Source of the DNA: an uncultured Microbacteriaceae bacterium
GTDB taxonomy: Bacteria > Actinomycetota > Actinomycetes > Actinomycetales > Microbacteriaceae
DNA length: 64,000 nucleotides
Reading direction: 5' to 3'
NCBI GenBank assembly: GCA_903859205.1
Contig: CAIOLM010000030.1
Coordinates: 1 to 64,000, forward strand
In this document: positions 18,266-26,827 of the stretch, in pieces
How the letters are laid out: each line of letters opens with the position of its first letter
Position numbering within the stretch: the first letter of the stretch is position 1
The notes under the pieces: generated by a model
Seen by the model: only the letters and a program-made list of their open reading frames with translations
Told to the model about the DNA's origin: nothing
The model's database searches: none
Made by a program: the position numbers and the translations under genes

Positions 18266-18859
18266 GCCCTTGAGTTGTTCCGCGACGAGTGCGAGTGCTC
18301 GAGCACGATGGCTCAGCGCGTTCTTTTGCGCTGGCTCAAGCTCGGCGCTCGTTTTGTCAGAACCTTCTGGCACAAAAATCGGGTCATAGCCGAACCCATT
18401 CGAACCTTTCGGCTCGTGCACTAAGTGCCCGCTCCAACGTGCCTCCACCGTGAATTCCGTGGCCGGCGACGTCTCGGTCGCAGGGTAGACCACGGCGATG
18501 ACGCAAACATATGCTGCACCGCGCTGCCCATGGGGCACCTGCTCAAGCTGCTCGAGCACGAGGGCAAGGTTACGCTCATCCGATTTCGGTTCTCCAGCCC
18601 AGCGGGCCGAGAAGATTCCGGGCGCGCCCTGGAGCGCGTCGACCGCTAGACCCGAGTCGTCGGCCATGGCGGGCATGCCGGTGTGCTCGGCAGCCGCGCG
18701 CGCCTTAATCAGCGCGTTTGCCTCGAAGCTTTCGCCGTCTTCAACGGGCTCTGGCCCGTCGTAGGTGATCAGCTCAAAGCCGGGCACCTCGAGCGAGAGG
18801 ATTCCGCGAAACTCATCAACCTTGTGCTGGTTGTGCGTAGCCAGAACAAAGGTCGTCAT
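18263..18859 (-). CDS. rdgB: Non-canonical purine NTP pyrophosphatase (RdgB/HAM1 family)
   Basis: The 198-residue enzyme hydrolyses dITP, ITP and XTP to monophosphates, preventing incorporation of deaminated purines. Family motifs are VLATHNQHKVDEF at the N-terminus, the FEANALIKARAAA and ADDSGLAVDAL segments with metal-binding acids, NGFGYDPIF, and SHRARAL near the C-terminus. Its ATG overlaps the last base of the rph stop (TAATG), the usual rph-rdgB coupling. Confidence 0.94.
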   Translation of the reverse strand: MTTFVLATHNQHKVDEFRGILSLEVPGFELITYDGPEPVEDGESFEANALIKARAAAEHTGMPAMADDSGLAVDALQGAPGIFSARWAGEPKSDERNLALVLEQLEQVPHGQRGAAYVCVIAVVYPATETSPATEFTVEARWSGHLVHEPKGSNGFGYDPIFVPEGSDKTSAELEPAQKNALSHRARALALVAEQLKG

Positions 18860-19596
18860 TAGGCGCGGCCGAGCACATCCCGCTGGATGCGAGCAAGCTC
18901 GCCGGTTCCGGCGACTGCCAAGTCGAGTAGTGAGCCGAGCTCGGTGCGGTCGAAGGGTGCGCCCTCGGCGGTGCCCTGCACTTCGACGAAAAGACCTCGA
19001 CCGGTGACGACAACGTTCATGTCAGTCTCGGCGCGCGAGTCTTCGCGGTATTCCAAGTCGAGCATGGGAACGCCGTCGATGATGCCCACCGAGATTGCCG
19101 AGACAGAGTCAATCAAAGGCTCCGACTTGGCAGCGATGAACTTGTTCTCGCGACCCCACTCAATGGCGTCCGCCAGCGCTACATAGGCACCGGTGATTGC
19201 AGCGGTGCGTGTGCCGCCGTCGGCCTGCAGAACATCACAGTCGATCACGATGGTGTTTTCGCCGAGAGCCTTGGTGTTGACCACAGCCCGCAGCGAGCGG
19301 CCAATCAGACGCGAAATCTCGTGTGTGCGACCGCCCTGCTTACCCTTGACGGCTTCGCGTGCCATGCGGTCGTTGGTCGACCGAGGCAGCATGCCGTACT
19401 CTGCGGTGACCCACCCCTTGCCCGTACCGGTCATCCAACGCGGAACCCCGTTGGTGAACGACGCAGTGCACAGCACCTTAGTGCGCCCGAACGAGATGAG
19501 GGCGCTGCCTTCGGCCTGCTCGCTCCAACCTCGCTCGATGGTGACCTTGCGCAGGTCGAGGGGCGTGCGTCCGTCAACGCGAATGATGTCGGTCAT
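18859..19596 (-). CDS. rph: Ribonuclease PH
   Basis: RNase PH is a phosphate-dependent 3'-to-5' exoribonuclease that trims tRNA precursors. At 245 residues it has the usual length, beginning with the [19 protein letters not shown] block and containing the [17 protein letters not shown] and [19 protein letters not shown] core motifs. The start at 19596 is preceded by AAAGGAAA; the open frame continues 20 codons upstream without homology. It forms a tight unit with rdgB downstream and follows murI. Confidence 0.94.
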   Translation of the reverse strand: MTDIIRVDGRTPLDLRKVTIERGWSEQAEGSALISFGRTKVLCTASFTNGVPRWMTGTGKGWVTAEYGMLPRSTNDRMAREAVKGKQGGRTHEISRLIGRSLRAVVNTKALGENTIVIDCDVLQADGGTRTAAITGAYVALADAIEWGRENKFIAAKSEPLIDSVSAISVGIIDGVPMLDLEYREDSRAETDMNVVVTGRGLFVEVQGTAEGAPFDRTELGSLLDLAVAGTGELARIQRDVLGRA

Positions 19597-19627
19597 GGTT
19601 TCCTTTGAGTTGGATGTTCGATGAGCT

Positions 19628-20455
19628 CTAGGGTGCCGGGGGAAGGTCAATGGCACCGGTCGGGGTGTAGTTCACGGTCTCGACCTGGGGCCCGAGAAAG
19701 AGACGAGCCAGGCGAACGAACTCGGCGGAGTCGGTGCCCGTGGCCTCATAGCGATAGGTCGGGGGGCTCGATTCAATGCGGTCGAGCCCGCGCTCGACGA
19801 GCTCGCGGTAAACGTCTTTCGCCGTTTCATTGTCGCTAGCGACCAGACGAACAGAGTCACCCATGACGTATGAAATTGCACCGCGCAGGAACGGGTAGTG
19901 CGTGCACCCCAGAACCAAAGTGTCGACGTCTGCTTCGATGAGGGGCCTGAGGTACTGCTTTGCGATGCGAAGCACGTCTTCGCCGCTGGTCTGACCTGCT
20001 TCGACGAACTCAACAAATCGGGGGGCGGCGGCTGTGAAGAGCTCGAGATGTGGGGCCGCGGCGAAAGCGTCGTCGTAGGCGCGCGAGGCAATCGTTGCCG
20101 TCGTGCCGATGACCCCAATGCGGTTATTGCGAGTGGCCGCAAGAGCTCCACGCACCGCGGGCTGAATCACTTCAATCACAGGAACGGCGTAACGTTCACG
20201 AGCATCGCGCAGCATGGCCGCACTTGCGGTGTTGCAGGCGATAACGAGCATCTTCACACCTTGGGCAACGAGGGTGTCGAGCACGTCGAGGGCGTAGGTG
20301 CGAACATCCGCGATTGCTTTTGTGCCATAGGGAGAGTTGGCCGTGTCTCCGATGTAGGTGAGCGACTCGTGCGGGAGTGAGTCACGAATGGCGCGCGCCA
20401 CAGTGAGGCCGCCGACGCCCGAATCGAAAATGCCGATGGGAGCATTCCGATTCAT
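19628..20455 (-). CDS. murI: Glutamate racemase
   Basis: MurI interconverts L- and D-glutamate for peptidoglycan synthesis. The 275-residue protein shows [15 protein letters not shown] with the first catalytic acid, GDTANSPYG, the catalytic cysteine in [10 protein letters not shown], and the second catalytic cysteine in LGCTHYPFL. The ATG at 20455 overlaps the stop of the preceding DUF3039 gene as ATGA, which fixes the start over an upstream in-frame ATG. Confidence 0.95.
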   Translation of the reverse strand: MNRNAPIGIFDSGVGGLTVARAIRDSLPHESLTYIGDTANSPYGTKAIADVRTYALDVLDTLVAQGVKMLVIACNTASAAMLRDARERYAVPVIEVIQPAVRGALAATRNNRIGVIGTTATIASRAYDDAFAAAPHLELFTAAAPRFVEFVEAGQTSGEDVLRIAKQYLRPLIEADVDTLVLGCTHYPFLRGAISYVMGDSVRLVASDNETAKDVYRELVERGLDRIESSPPTYRYEATGTDSAEFVRLARLFLGPQVETVNYTPTGAIDLPPAP

Positions 20456-20727
20456 TGGCTCAGGCTTTCGTAAATCTCTTTGCAACTCGGGCACACCGGG
20501 AACTTCTGCGGATCGCGACCGGGGGTCCAGACTTTGCCGCACAGGGCGATGACCGGTTTACCCGAGAGTGCAGACTCGAGAATCTTCTCTTTCTGCACGT
20601 AGTGGGAAAACCGGTCGTGATCGCCCTCGTCAAGCTGCTCGTTCGCAAGGAGCTCTTCGAGTTCCTTATCGAGCGTGGCTGTGCCACCGCCCTCAAGTGG
20701 CTCCGAGTCAAGACCTGACGCAAACAT
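20452..20727 (-). CDS. DUF3039 family small zinc-ribbon-like protein
   Basis: The 91-residue protein matches the actinobacterial DUF3039 family. It has an acidic N-terminal half ([20 protein letters not shown]) and a C-terminal zinc-ribbon-like region with [13 protein letters not shown] and VCPSCKEIY, giving three cysteines suited to metal binding. The function is unknown. It starts at 20727 behind a leaderless-type TAGACT and is translationally coupled to murI through ATGA. Confidence 0.85.
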   Translation of the reverse strand: MFASGLDSEPLEGGGTATLDKELEELLANEQLDEGDHDRFSHYVQKEKILESALSGKPVIALCGKVWTPGRDPQKFPVCPSCKEIYESLSQ

Positions 20728-20733
20728 GAGTCA

Positions 20734-20739
20734 AGTCTA
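20734..20739 (-). promoter_or_regulatory. Leaderless-type -10 hexamer of the DUF3039-murI unit
   Basis: TAGACT, the same hexamer as before mfd, lies exactly six bases before the ATG at 20727. Confidence 0.55.
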
Positions 20740-20750
20740 CGAGCAGGAGG

Positions 20751-22145
20751 CTATTTGGCGGGCAGTGCGTCGAGCGTGACCGAAACCGTGTGGGATGAAC
20801 CCCCGCGCAGGTACGTCAACTTGATTTGCTCGCCAGCACCATAAGTGCGAACAGCGGCGGTGAGGTCGCTGGCATCTGAGATCGGCACACCATTGAAGTC
20901 GATGATGACGTCACCCTTGGCAAGACCTGCTTTGGCGGCAGCCGACCCGCCGTTTACCTTTTCGAGGATGGCACCAACCTGCTTGCTGCTCTTGGCCGCA
21001 GCCGAGTCACTCACCGAGGCACCGAGCATGCCGTGGCTGGCTTTGCCCGACTTGATCAGCTCGTCGGCGACCCGGTGCGCAAGGTTCGCGGGGAGAGCAA
21101 AGCCCACGCCGATGGAACCGCTCTGACCAGATCCTGAGTTTCCGGCGCTTGCGATTGCGACGTTGACGCCGATGAGGCGTCCGGCCTCATCAAGCAGGGC
21201 ACCACCGCTGTTGCCGGGGTTGATCGCGGCATCGGTCTGAATGACCGGGATAGAGATGCTGGACTGGGTTGACTGACCCTGCGTGCCGTTGCCGAAGTCA
21301 AAGTTGAACATGTCAAAAGGTGAGCCCTGTTGACCGTTGTCTTGACTCGGGCTCTGCTGAACTGCTGAGCTTGCGACCTGGATGCTTCGGTTGAGTGCGC
21401 TTACGATTCCGCTGGTCACTGTTCCGGCAAGTCCGAGGGGGGCGCCCATGGCGATAGCTATGTCACCCACGTTGAGCTTGGTCGAGTCCCCCCATTCAAT
21501 GGGCGTGAGCCCGCTAGCGCCCGAAAGCTTGAGCACCGCGAGGTCGACAGTCGGGTCAGTTCCGACGATGGTGGCGTCATAAATGTGACCCACGCTGTCT
21601 TGAACCTTGATGGTGGGCTTGGCCGTAGCTCCGTCGAGAGTGGCCACGTGGTTGTTCGTGAGAATGTACCCGTCGGAGCTCAACACGATGCCCGAGCCGC
21701 TGCCGGCCGATGAACCACCGGTGACCGAGATAGTGACAACGCTCGGGGATGCTTTGGCGACAACCGCGGTCAAGCCGTTGACGCGGGAGGGGTCGTTGAC
21801 CACGATTCCGGCGTGGGCACTCGCCGTGCCGTTCGAGTTTGAGTTTGTGGAAATCATGATGGCGACACCGGCGCCAGCAGCTCCGCCGAGGAGGGCACCC
21901 ACAACAAGCGCTGCGGCCACGGGCAGAATGTAAGGCCGGAACGGCGGGCGTGTGGCGTCAACGACCGGCGGTGCGCTCACGTCGTGTGCACTCGCAGAGT
22001 CAGCAGCCGAAGCGGCTGGCCCGAAGGACGCCCCGCGCTTGCGAGCCGAAGCGGGGAACGAGGATGCCGGAGCCGGGGCGTCGCTGCCATCAACGGGAGG
22101 ACGGTCGCGATCGGGGAGGCCGCCGGCGGGAGGTATTTCAGTCAT
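20751..22145 (-). CDS. Membrane-anchored HtrA/DegP-type serine protease with PDZ domain
   Basis: The 464-residue protein has a Pro/Ala-rich cytoplasmic N-terminus, one membrane helix at about residues 71-99, a trypsin-like domain with catalytic His166 (TNNHVA), Asp201 (PTVDLAVLK) and Ser313 (GNSGGAL), and a C-terminal PDZ domain from about residue 375. Such proteases act outside the membrane on misfolded proteins under envelope stress. The start at 22145 follows AAGGAAG by six bases; the in-frame ATG at 22163 lies before that ribosome binding site. A 15-bp palindrome overlaps the ribosome binding site, suggesting regulation at the operator or RNA level. A Gln/Asn/Gly-rich loop at about 262-295 is low complexity. 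Confidence 0.93.
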   Translation of the reverse strand: MTEIPPAGGLPDRDRPPVDGSDAPAPASSFPASARKRGASFGPAASAADSASAHDVSAPPVVDATRPPFRPYILPVAAALVVGALLGGAAGAGVAIMISTNSNSNGTASAHAGIVVNDPSRVNGLTAVVAKASPSVVTISVTGGSSAGSGSGIVLSSDGYILTNNHVATLDGATAKPTIKVQDSVGHIYDATIVGTDPTVDLAVLKLSGASGLTPIEWGDSTKLNVGDIAIAMGAPLGLAGTVTSGIVSALNRSIQVASSAVQQSPSQDNGQQGSPFDMFNFDFGNGTQGQSTQSSISIPVIQTDAAINPGNSGGALLDEAGRLIGVNVAIASAGNSGSGQSGSIGVGFALPANLAHRVADELIKSGKASHGMLGASVSDSAAAKSSKQVGAILEKVNGGSAAAKAGLAKGDVIIDFNGVPISDASDLTAAVRTYGAGEQIKLTYLRGGSSHTVSVTLDALPAK

Positions 22146-22155
22146 GGGATTCTTC

Positions 22156-22170
22156 CTTTCCAATGGAAAG
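22156..22170. promoter_or_regulatory. Palindrome overlapping the HtrA-gene ribosome binding site
   Basis: CTTTCCATTGGAAAG (minus strand) is a perfect 15-bp palindrome with 7-bp arms around one central base. As RNA it could form a 6-bp stem with a 3-base loop whose 3' arm overlaps the start of the AAAGGAAG ribosome binding site. As DNA it could be an operator, since a TACTTT -10-like sequence runs into it. Confidence 0.4.
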
Positions 22171-22264
22171 TATCCGTTGGAATTCTGTGGGAAATCTATG
22201 GCGAACCTTGACGTTCACTGTGAATGAAAACCGCCAAGAATCAGCACAAAACCTGGCTCCCAGA

Positions 22265-23134
22265 CTAACAGCCGAGCCCGACGCTCCCCCGCCCGCACGG
22301 CTGGGTGACCAGAAGCGGCACGCCCCCGGAAACCACTTCAATGGTCGTTGCCGCCAGACGATTCAAGCGCCCGGAAATGGCAACCCAGCCACTGCCCACG
22401 TATTGATACGCGGCAGAGTACGAGACCGTGACACTCACCCGATAACTGCCTAGCGCTCGATAAACGTGGCTGGTCGCCGTGGCGCTGAAGGCCGGCAACC
22501 CAAGCGCGGCCCAAGTCGCGCCTGGGGAGGTCGTGGTGACGCTCGTGCCTTCTCCGTAGCTCCAAGCAAAGGCAATGGGCGTAAAGCGCACGTTCGCCGC
22601 CGACCCAAGGAGTCGACCTGACACTACGTGACTGGATGCCCCGGCCAGGAAGTTCACCGGCAGGCCGACCAAAGCCCACCCTTGAGGTTCGCTCTGCAGA
22701 GTCACCGCTTGAGGAACGAACGCCGCGATGTCACTGAGCGTCACCGGCGCTCGAGCAGGCACTGCCGGAGTTGTGACCGGACGTGCCGGTGCGGGGCAGT
22801 ACCACGGGCGAATAGCGCTGATCGTGCACACGAGCTGCAGGGTGGCCGGGGCGTGTAGCGGCGCAGGAACAACGATGATCGTTGCGCCGCCGGTGCGGGT
22901 GGCCGGTTTGGCGGGTGACCCCGGGGTGGTTGTGCTGCGGCCGATGATGACCTGCCCGCCCGAAATCGAGCCTGCTGTACAGTCGAGCACCGGCGGTGAA
23001 CAGGTAGTTGCTGCCCGCGCAGGCGCTGCATCTGTGAAGCACGGGAGCACACAGGCGAGCAACGCGACGAGACCAGAGAGAGTGGCGACGGCGCGATACC
23101 GCAGGGGGAGGATTTGGTTTCGCGCCGTCGCCAT
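22265..23134 (-). CDS. Secreted protein of unknown function, PKD-like C-terminal half
   Basis: The 289-residue protein begins with a basic N-terminus, a hydrophobic core (VATLSGLVALLACVLPC) and an Ala-rich cleavage region, a typical Sec signal peptide. The mature N-terminal part is Thr/Pro/Ala-rich with scattered cysteines. The C-terminal half contains FAWSYGEGTS and SHVYRALGSYRVSVTVSYS, which resemble the PKD-type pattern of a predicted W-x-G-G turn and a final YxV strand. The start at 23134 is chosen because the signal peptide begins there and a TATGGT -10 lies seven bases upstream. I do not recognise a specific family; a surface or substrate-binding role is only a guess. Confidence 0.7.
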   Translation of the reverse strand: MATARNQILPLRYRAVATLSGLVALLACVLPCFTDAAPARAATTCSPPVLDCTAGSISGGQVIIGRSTTTPGSPAKPATRTGGATIIVVPAPLHAPATLQLVCTISAIRPWYCPAPARPVTTPAVPARAPVTLSDIAAFVPQAVTLQSEPQGWALVGLPVNFLAGASSHVVSGRLLGSAANVRFTPIAFAWSYGEGTSVTTTSPGATWAALGLPAFSATATSHVYRALGSYRVSVTVSYSAAYQYVGSGWVAISGRLNRLAATTIEVVSGGVPLLVTQPCGRGSVGLGC

Positions 23135-23141
23135 GGGGCAG

Positions 23142-23147
23142 ACCATA
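23142..23147 (-). promoter_or_regulatory. Leaderless-type -10 hexamer of the secreted protein gene
   Basis: TATGGT is followed by seven bases and the ATG at 23134. The spacing matches the other leaderless candidates in the window. Confidence 0.4.
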
Positions 23148-23221
23148 CGCGCGCTCGGAATGCACGTGCCCGGAGTCATCCACAGCGTTGCCAGCGGGCG
23201 CGACTGCCCGGTTGGGGAGAA

Positions 23222-24166
23222 CTATTGGGCAGGCAGGGCGAGGACCGCGCGCGCTTGCTGCACGTCGGTTGTCATCTGGGTGATGAGTTCATCGATGTTG
23301 TCGAACTTGGCCATTCCGCGCAACCGCTCGACAAATTCGACAACGACCAGGTGGTCGTAGAGATCGAGCGTCTTGTCAATGACGAAAGCCTCCACGCGAC
23401 GGTGACGCTCGCCCGGGAAAGTTGGGTTGGTGCCTACCGAAATCGCCACCGGATAGCGAGCAGCGTCGGAATCAATGAGCCAACCTGCATAGACACCATC
23501 GGCGGGAATGAGCCCGGTGGACTCGTGCGAGAGGTTCGCCGTGGGGAAACCGAGCTCGCGCCCGCGAGCGTCGCCGTGCACGACGACACCGCGCATGGCG
23601 TGCATGCGGCCGAGTAGACGGTTCGCACGCGAAACTTCGCCGCTTTCGATGAGCTTGCGGACGAGCGACGAAGAGACCCGTTCTCCGCCCTCGGGAGCAA
23701 CGTCGTCGACAACGCGCACCTCAAAGCCCAGTTCGGCACCGAGCTCACGCAGGGTGTCGACCGTTCCCGACGCGTGGCTGCCAAAACGGAAGTCTCGGCC
23801 CACGACGACGGCCCGCGCATCCAGTGCATCAACCAGCATCTGCGCAGCGAATTCGTGAGGCGTAAGCGAAGCCAGCTCTTGCGTGAACGGCAGGATGACC
23901 GCCGCATCAACGCCCGCCCTTTCAAGCAGCTCAAGCCGACGCTCCATGCCCGTGATTTCTTCGGGAACGTGTTCGGGAGCAAGGAGGCTAGCCGGGTGAC
24001 GATCGAAGGTCAGTACGACTGACTGAGCGCCAATCTCGGCAGCAATCTCGCGAGTGAGGCGAATCATCTCGAGGTGCCCGAGGTGGATGCCGTTGAACTT
24101 GCCGATGGTGACGACCGACGGACCAAAACCCGCCGGAACTCCATCGAGTCCGGTGAGTCGAAGCAC
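23222..24166 (-). CDS. ribF: Bifunctional riboflavin kinase / FAD synthetase
   Basis: RibF phosphorylates riboflavin to FMN and adenylates it to FAD. The 314-residue protein has the N-terminal nucleotidyltransferase domain, with VTIGKFNGIHLGH at about residues 19-31, and the C-terminal riboflavin kinase domain with LGFPTANL and the following glycine-rich strand. The usual FDG of the adenylyltransferase motif reads FNG (Asn25). The start is GTG at 24166, overlapping the previous stop as TAGTG; the upstream open frame is antisense-like and has no homology. RibF next to truB is a common bacterial arrangement; here two small membrane genes lie between them. Confidence 0.93.
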   Translation of the reverse strand: MLRLTGLDGVPAGFGPSVVTIGKFNGIHLGHLEMIRLTREIAAEIGAQSVVLTFDRHPASLLAPEHVPEEITGMERRLELLERAGVDAAVILPFTQELASLTPHEFAAQMLVDALDARAVVVGRDFRFGSHASGTVDTLRELGAELGFEVRVVDDVAPEGGERVSSSLVRKLIESGEVSRANRLLGRMHAMRGVVVHGDARGRELGFPTANLSHESTGLIPADGVYAGWLIDSDAARYPVAISVGTNPTFPGERHRRVEAFVIDKTLDLYDHLVVVEFVERLRGMAKFDNIDELITQMTTDVQQARAVLALPAQ

Positions 24167-24594
24167 TACTCGACCGACCTTCCGGTCTTGCGAAGCCAGA
24201 TCATGCCGAGAACCGGAAGCACCAGCGGAATGAACAGATAACCGCGGCCATAGACCGACCACACCGAGTCGTGCGGAAACAGTGTCGGGTCGATAAGGCT
24301 CAGGGTGCCGACAATCACAACGCCCGCCAGCTCGAAGACCAGCGTGACCCAGGCGATGATGCGCCACGCGTCGTGGTTGACCAGGAGCGCAATCGTGGCA
24401 AGAACGTAGACCAGGGCGGCAAGTGCAGAAAGCGAGTACGAAACCGGAGCGGTGTCGAACTTGGTTCCGATTTGGAATACTGAGCGACCCAGTGCGGCCA
24501 AAGCCAAAATTGCGTAGACCGCGATGAGCACCCGACCTATGCCGAGTTCGCGTCGCGCCTTCGTGGCGACGGCAGCGTCATCCTTACCGGTCAT
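24166..24594 (-). CDS. Conserved four-helix membrane protein, function unknown
   Basis: The 142-residue protein has a short charged N-terminus and four hydrophobic segments (about residues 20-38, 52-72, 80-100 and 118-136), ending in a basic tail. It resembles small actinobacterial membrane proteins of unknown role, often annotated only as hypothetical. Its stop overlaps the ribF start by one base, so the two are co-expressed. TAGACT lies eight bases before its ATG, close to the leaderless spacing. Confidence 0.75.
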   Translation of the reverse strand: MTGKDDAAVATKARRELGIGRVLIAVYAILALAALGRSVFQIGTKFDTAPVSYSLSALAALVYVLATIALLVNHDAWRIIAWVTLVFELAGVVIVGTLSLIDPTLFPHDSVWSVYGRGYLFIPLVLPVLGMIWLRKTGRSVE

Positions 24595-24615
24595 AGTGGT
24601 CGAGTCTACCGAGCC

Positions 24616-24984
24616 TTAGGCACCCTGAATGAACCAGATGGTCGACATGCGCACCAGCATGACGGCTACCGCGAGACAGGCTGCCCCGAGAACGATTGTT
24701 GCCCAGCGACTTCGGTCGACCAGCGCCCAGAAGCCGGCCGCAAGGGGAACGAGGATGGCAGTGACCAGATACAGATAGAACTCCAAGAGCGAGCCAGTGG
24801 GCTCGTTGCCCATCAGCGGGGACGCAATCGTGACCGCGAGCTGAACGATGAGCAGAAGGGCGACGACGCCCGTTGCGCCCATGGTCAGATCGCTAGGCTT
24901 GCGGCCGAGTCCTCCGAGGACCACGCCCAGAATTCCACCGAGCACCGCAACGGCGATCTGGAACCAGGTCAACCACTCAAGCAC
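24616..24984 (-). CDS. Small membrane protein, function unknown
   Basis: The 122-residue protein has four hydrophobic stretches and few charges, starting MLEWLTWFQIAVAVLGG. Its start lies eight bases inside the 3' end of truB, so it is translated from the truB message. I recognise no domain. It may be a small integral membrane partner of the next gene, which has the same topology. Confidence 0.65.
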   Translation of the reverse strand: MLEWLTWFQIAVAVLGGILGVVLGGLGRKPSDLTMGATGVVALLLIVQLAVTIASPLMGNEPTGSLLEFYLYLVTAILVPLAAGFWALVDRSRWATIVLGAACLAVAVMLVRMSTIWFIQGA

Positions 24985-25915
24985 TGCCCGATTCGCTTTC
25001 TGTCGTATCTGCCGGAAAATTCACGATGGTTCGAGCCACACCCTTGGCGACCGAGACCAGCCCGATAAGCCTACCCTCGGGGTCGAGCGCAGCTTGCGGG
25101 CCCCCGTCTGCCCCGGTCACGGCCGGGCGCTTGCCCTGAGTGAGCGCGAGCGACTGCTCTGCGGTGAGATTGACCCGATCGAAGACTCGGACTGCTGCAT
25201 CAGCGGGGCTGATGAGACTGGGAGCAGCGGCTTCAGGATCAAACGGCACGGTTTCGGTCACCGAGAAGTTGCCCACCCGGGTTCGACGCAGGGCGGTCAG
25301 GTGCCCACCAACGCCGAGCTTGAAGCCGAGGTCACGAGCCAGTGCTCGAATGTACGTGCCCGATGAGCAGACCACTCGAACATCCACATCGATGACCGGA
25401 TGCCCGTCGGCGCTCTCGGCGCGCAGCTCAAGAATCTCAAACTCGCTGACGGTGACGGGGCGAGCGCTCAACTCAACCTGCTCGCCCGAGCGCACCCGAG
25501 CATACGAGCGCTGGCCATCGACCTTGACGGCGCTGACCGAGCTCGGAACCTGCATGATGTCACCGGTCAGGCTCAGCACCGCCGACGTGATTTGCTCGTC
25601 GGAGACTCGCTCGAGCTGTGCAGCAGGCGCGTACCCCAAAATTTCACCCTCAGCGTCGTCGGTCACGCTCGAGGCGCCGAGTCGAATCGTCGCGGTGTAT
25701 TCCTTGTCGAGACCAACGAGATACGTCAGCAATCGCGTCGACGAGTTGATGCCGAGCACAAGAAGGCCGGTGGCCATGGGGTCGAGCGTGCCGGCGTGAC
25801 CAACCTTGCGGGTGCCGAACAGGCGACGCGACTTTGCGACGATGTCGTGGCTTGTCCAACCTTGCGGCTTGTCGACAAGGGCGATGCCACTGATCGTCGA
25901 TGTCTGCGCAGCCAT
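24977..25915 (-). CDS. truB: tRNA pseudouridine(55) synthase TruB
   Basis: TruB makes pseudouridine 55 in the T loop of tRNAs. The 312-residue protein starts with GIALVDKPQGWTSHDIV and has the catalytic Asp45 in GHAGTLDPMATG, followed by the TruB family core and a PUA-like C-terminal region (ALTQGKRPAV). It faces away from mutY and lies close to rbfA, infB and nusA, the classical translation-maturation neighbourhood, although mutY separates it from rbfA. Confidence 0.95.
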   Translation of the reverse strand: MAAQTSTISGIALVDKPQGWTSHDIVAKSRRLFGTRKVGHAGTLDPMATGLLVLGINSSTRLLTYLVGLDKEYTATIRLGASSVTDDAEGEILGYAPAAQLERVSDEQITSAVLSLTGDIMQVPSSVSAVKVDGQRSYARVRSGEQVELSARPVTVSEFEILELRAESADGHPVIDVDVRVVCSSGTYIRALARDLGFKLGVGGHLTALRRTRVGNFSVTETVPFDPEAAAPSLISPADAAVRVFDRVNLTAEQSLALTQGKRPAVTGADGGPQAALDPEGRLIGLVSVAKGVARTIVNFPADTTESESGSA

Positions 25916-25953
25916 GCTTCGATTATCCCAACCTCGAGGCCCGCGTGCTGTCG

Positions 25954-25959
25954 TAGGCT
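25954..25959 (+). promoter_or_regulatory. Leaderless-type -10 hexamer of mutY
   Basis: TAGGCT is followed by seven bases and the GTG at 25967. It matches the hexamer before nhaA and ispG. Confidence 0.45.
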
Positions 25960-25966
25960 CAAACGC

Positions 25967-26827
25967 GTGCAGCGCGAAGTCATCGAGTGGTTTGAGGCCG
26001 AGGGCCGTGACCTGCCCTGGCGCCGCCCCGGGTTCACCCCGTGGGGCTCACTCGTGAGCGAGTTCATGCTGCAGCAGACACCTGTTGCCCGCGTGCTGCC
26101 CAAGCTCGACGAGTGGCTCAAGCGTTGGCCAACTCCGGCCGCGTTGGCCGCCGACTCCCCTGGCGAGGCTGTTCGTGCGTGGGACAAGCTCGGGTACCCA
26201 CGCCGCGCTCTGTGGTTGCACGCCTGCGCCGTGGCAATCGTGGAGCGCTTCGACGGGCAGGTGCCCGGTGAGGTCGATGACCTACTCTCTCTTCCGGGGG
26301 TTGGCCCGTACACCGCTCGCGCCATCGCGGTTTTTGCGTTTGGCGCTCACGAACCGGTCGTCGACACGAACATCCGTCGTGTTATCGCCCGTCACGAGAA
26401 GGGCTTGGCCGACGAGGGTGCCCCACGCGAGAAGCAAGACCTCGCCGACATGGATGCCCTGCTGCCGCACTCCGACCGCTCTCCGATTTTCAATCAGGCC
26501 GTGATGGAACTCGGAGCACTGGTGTGCACCTCGAAGTCGCCCGCGTGTGCCGCCTGCCCGATCGCGTCGACCTGTGCATGGCGCGCCGCCGGATACCCCG
26601 ACAACTCCAGCGGAACAAAACCCAAGCAAAAGAAATATGAGGGCAGCGACCGCCAAGCCCGGGGAGCGATTCTCGCGGTGCTACGTTCGGCCGGCCACAG
26701 CGTCACGAAGGAAGACGTCGATCAGGCGTGGGGCGAGCCGGTTCAGCGCGACAGAGCTCTCGCGAGCCTAATAACTGACGGACTGGTCATCGTCGTGGCC
26801 GATGACACCTTTGCTCTACCCGACTAA
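25967..26827 (+). CDS. mutY: Adenine DNA glycosylase MutY (short actinobacterial form)
   Basis: MutY removes adenine mispaired with 8-oxoguanine. The 286-residue protein has the catalytic Glu in SEFMLQQTPVARV, the helix-hairpin-helix LLSLPGVGPYTARAIA, the catalytic Asp in PVVDTNIRRV, and the [4Fe-4S] loop C-x6-C-x2-C-x5-C in CTSKSPACAACPIASTC. It lacks the C-terminal NUDIX-like 8-oxoG domain of E. coli MutY, as many actinobacterial forms do. The GTG start at 25967 is supported by family alignment and the leaderless-type -10. It overlaps the convergent rbfA by four bases. Confidence 0.93.
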   Translation: MQREVIEWFEAEGRDLPWRRPGFTPWGSLVSEFMLQQTPVARVLPKLDEWLKRWPTPAALAADSPGEAVRAWDKLGYPRRALWLHACAVAIVERFDGQVPGEVDDLLSLPGVGPYTARAIAVFAFGAHEPVVDTNIRRVIARHEKGLADEGAPREKQDLADMDALLPHSDRSPIFNQAVMELGALVCTSKSPACAACPIASTCAWRAAGYPDNSSGTKPKQKKYEGSDRQARGAILAVLRSAGHSVTKEDVDQAWGEPVQRDRALASLITDGLVIVVADDTFALPD

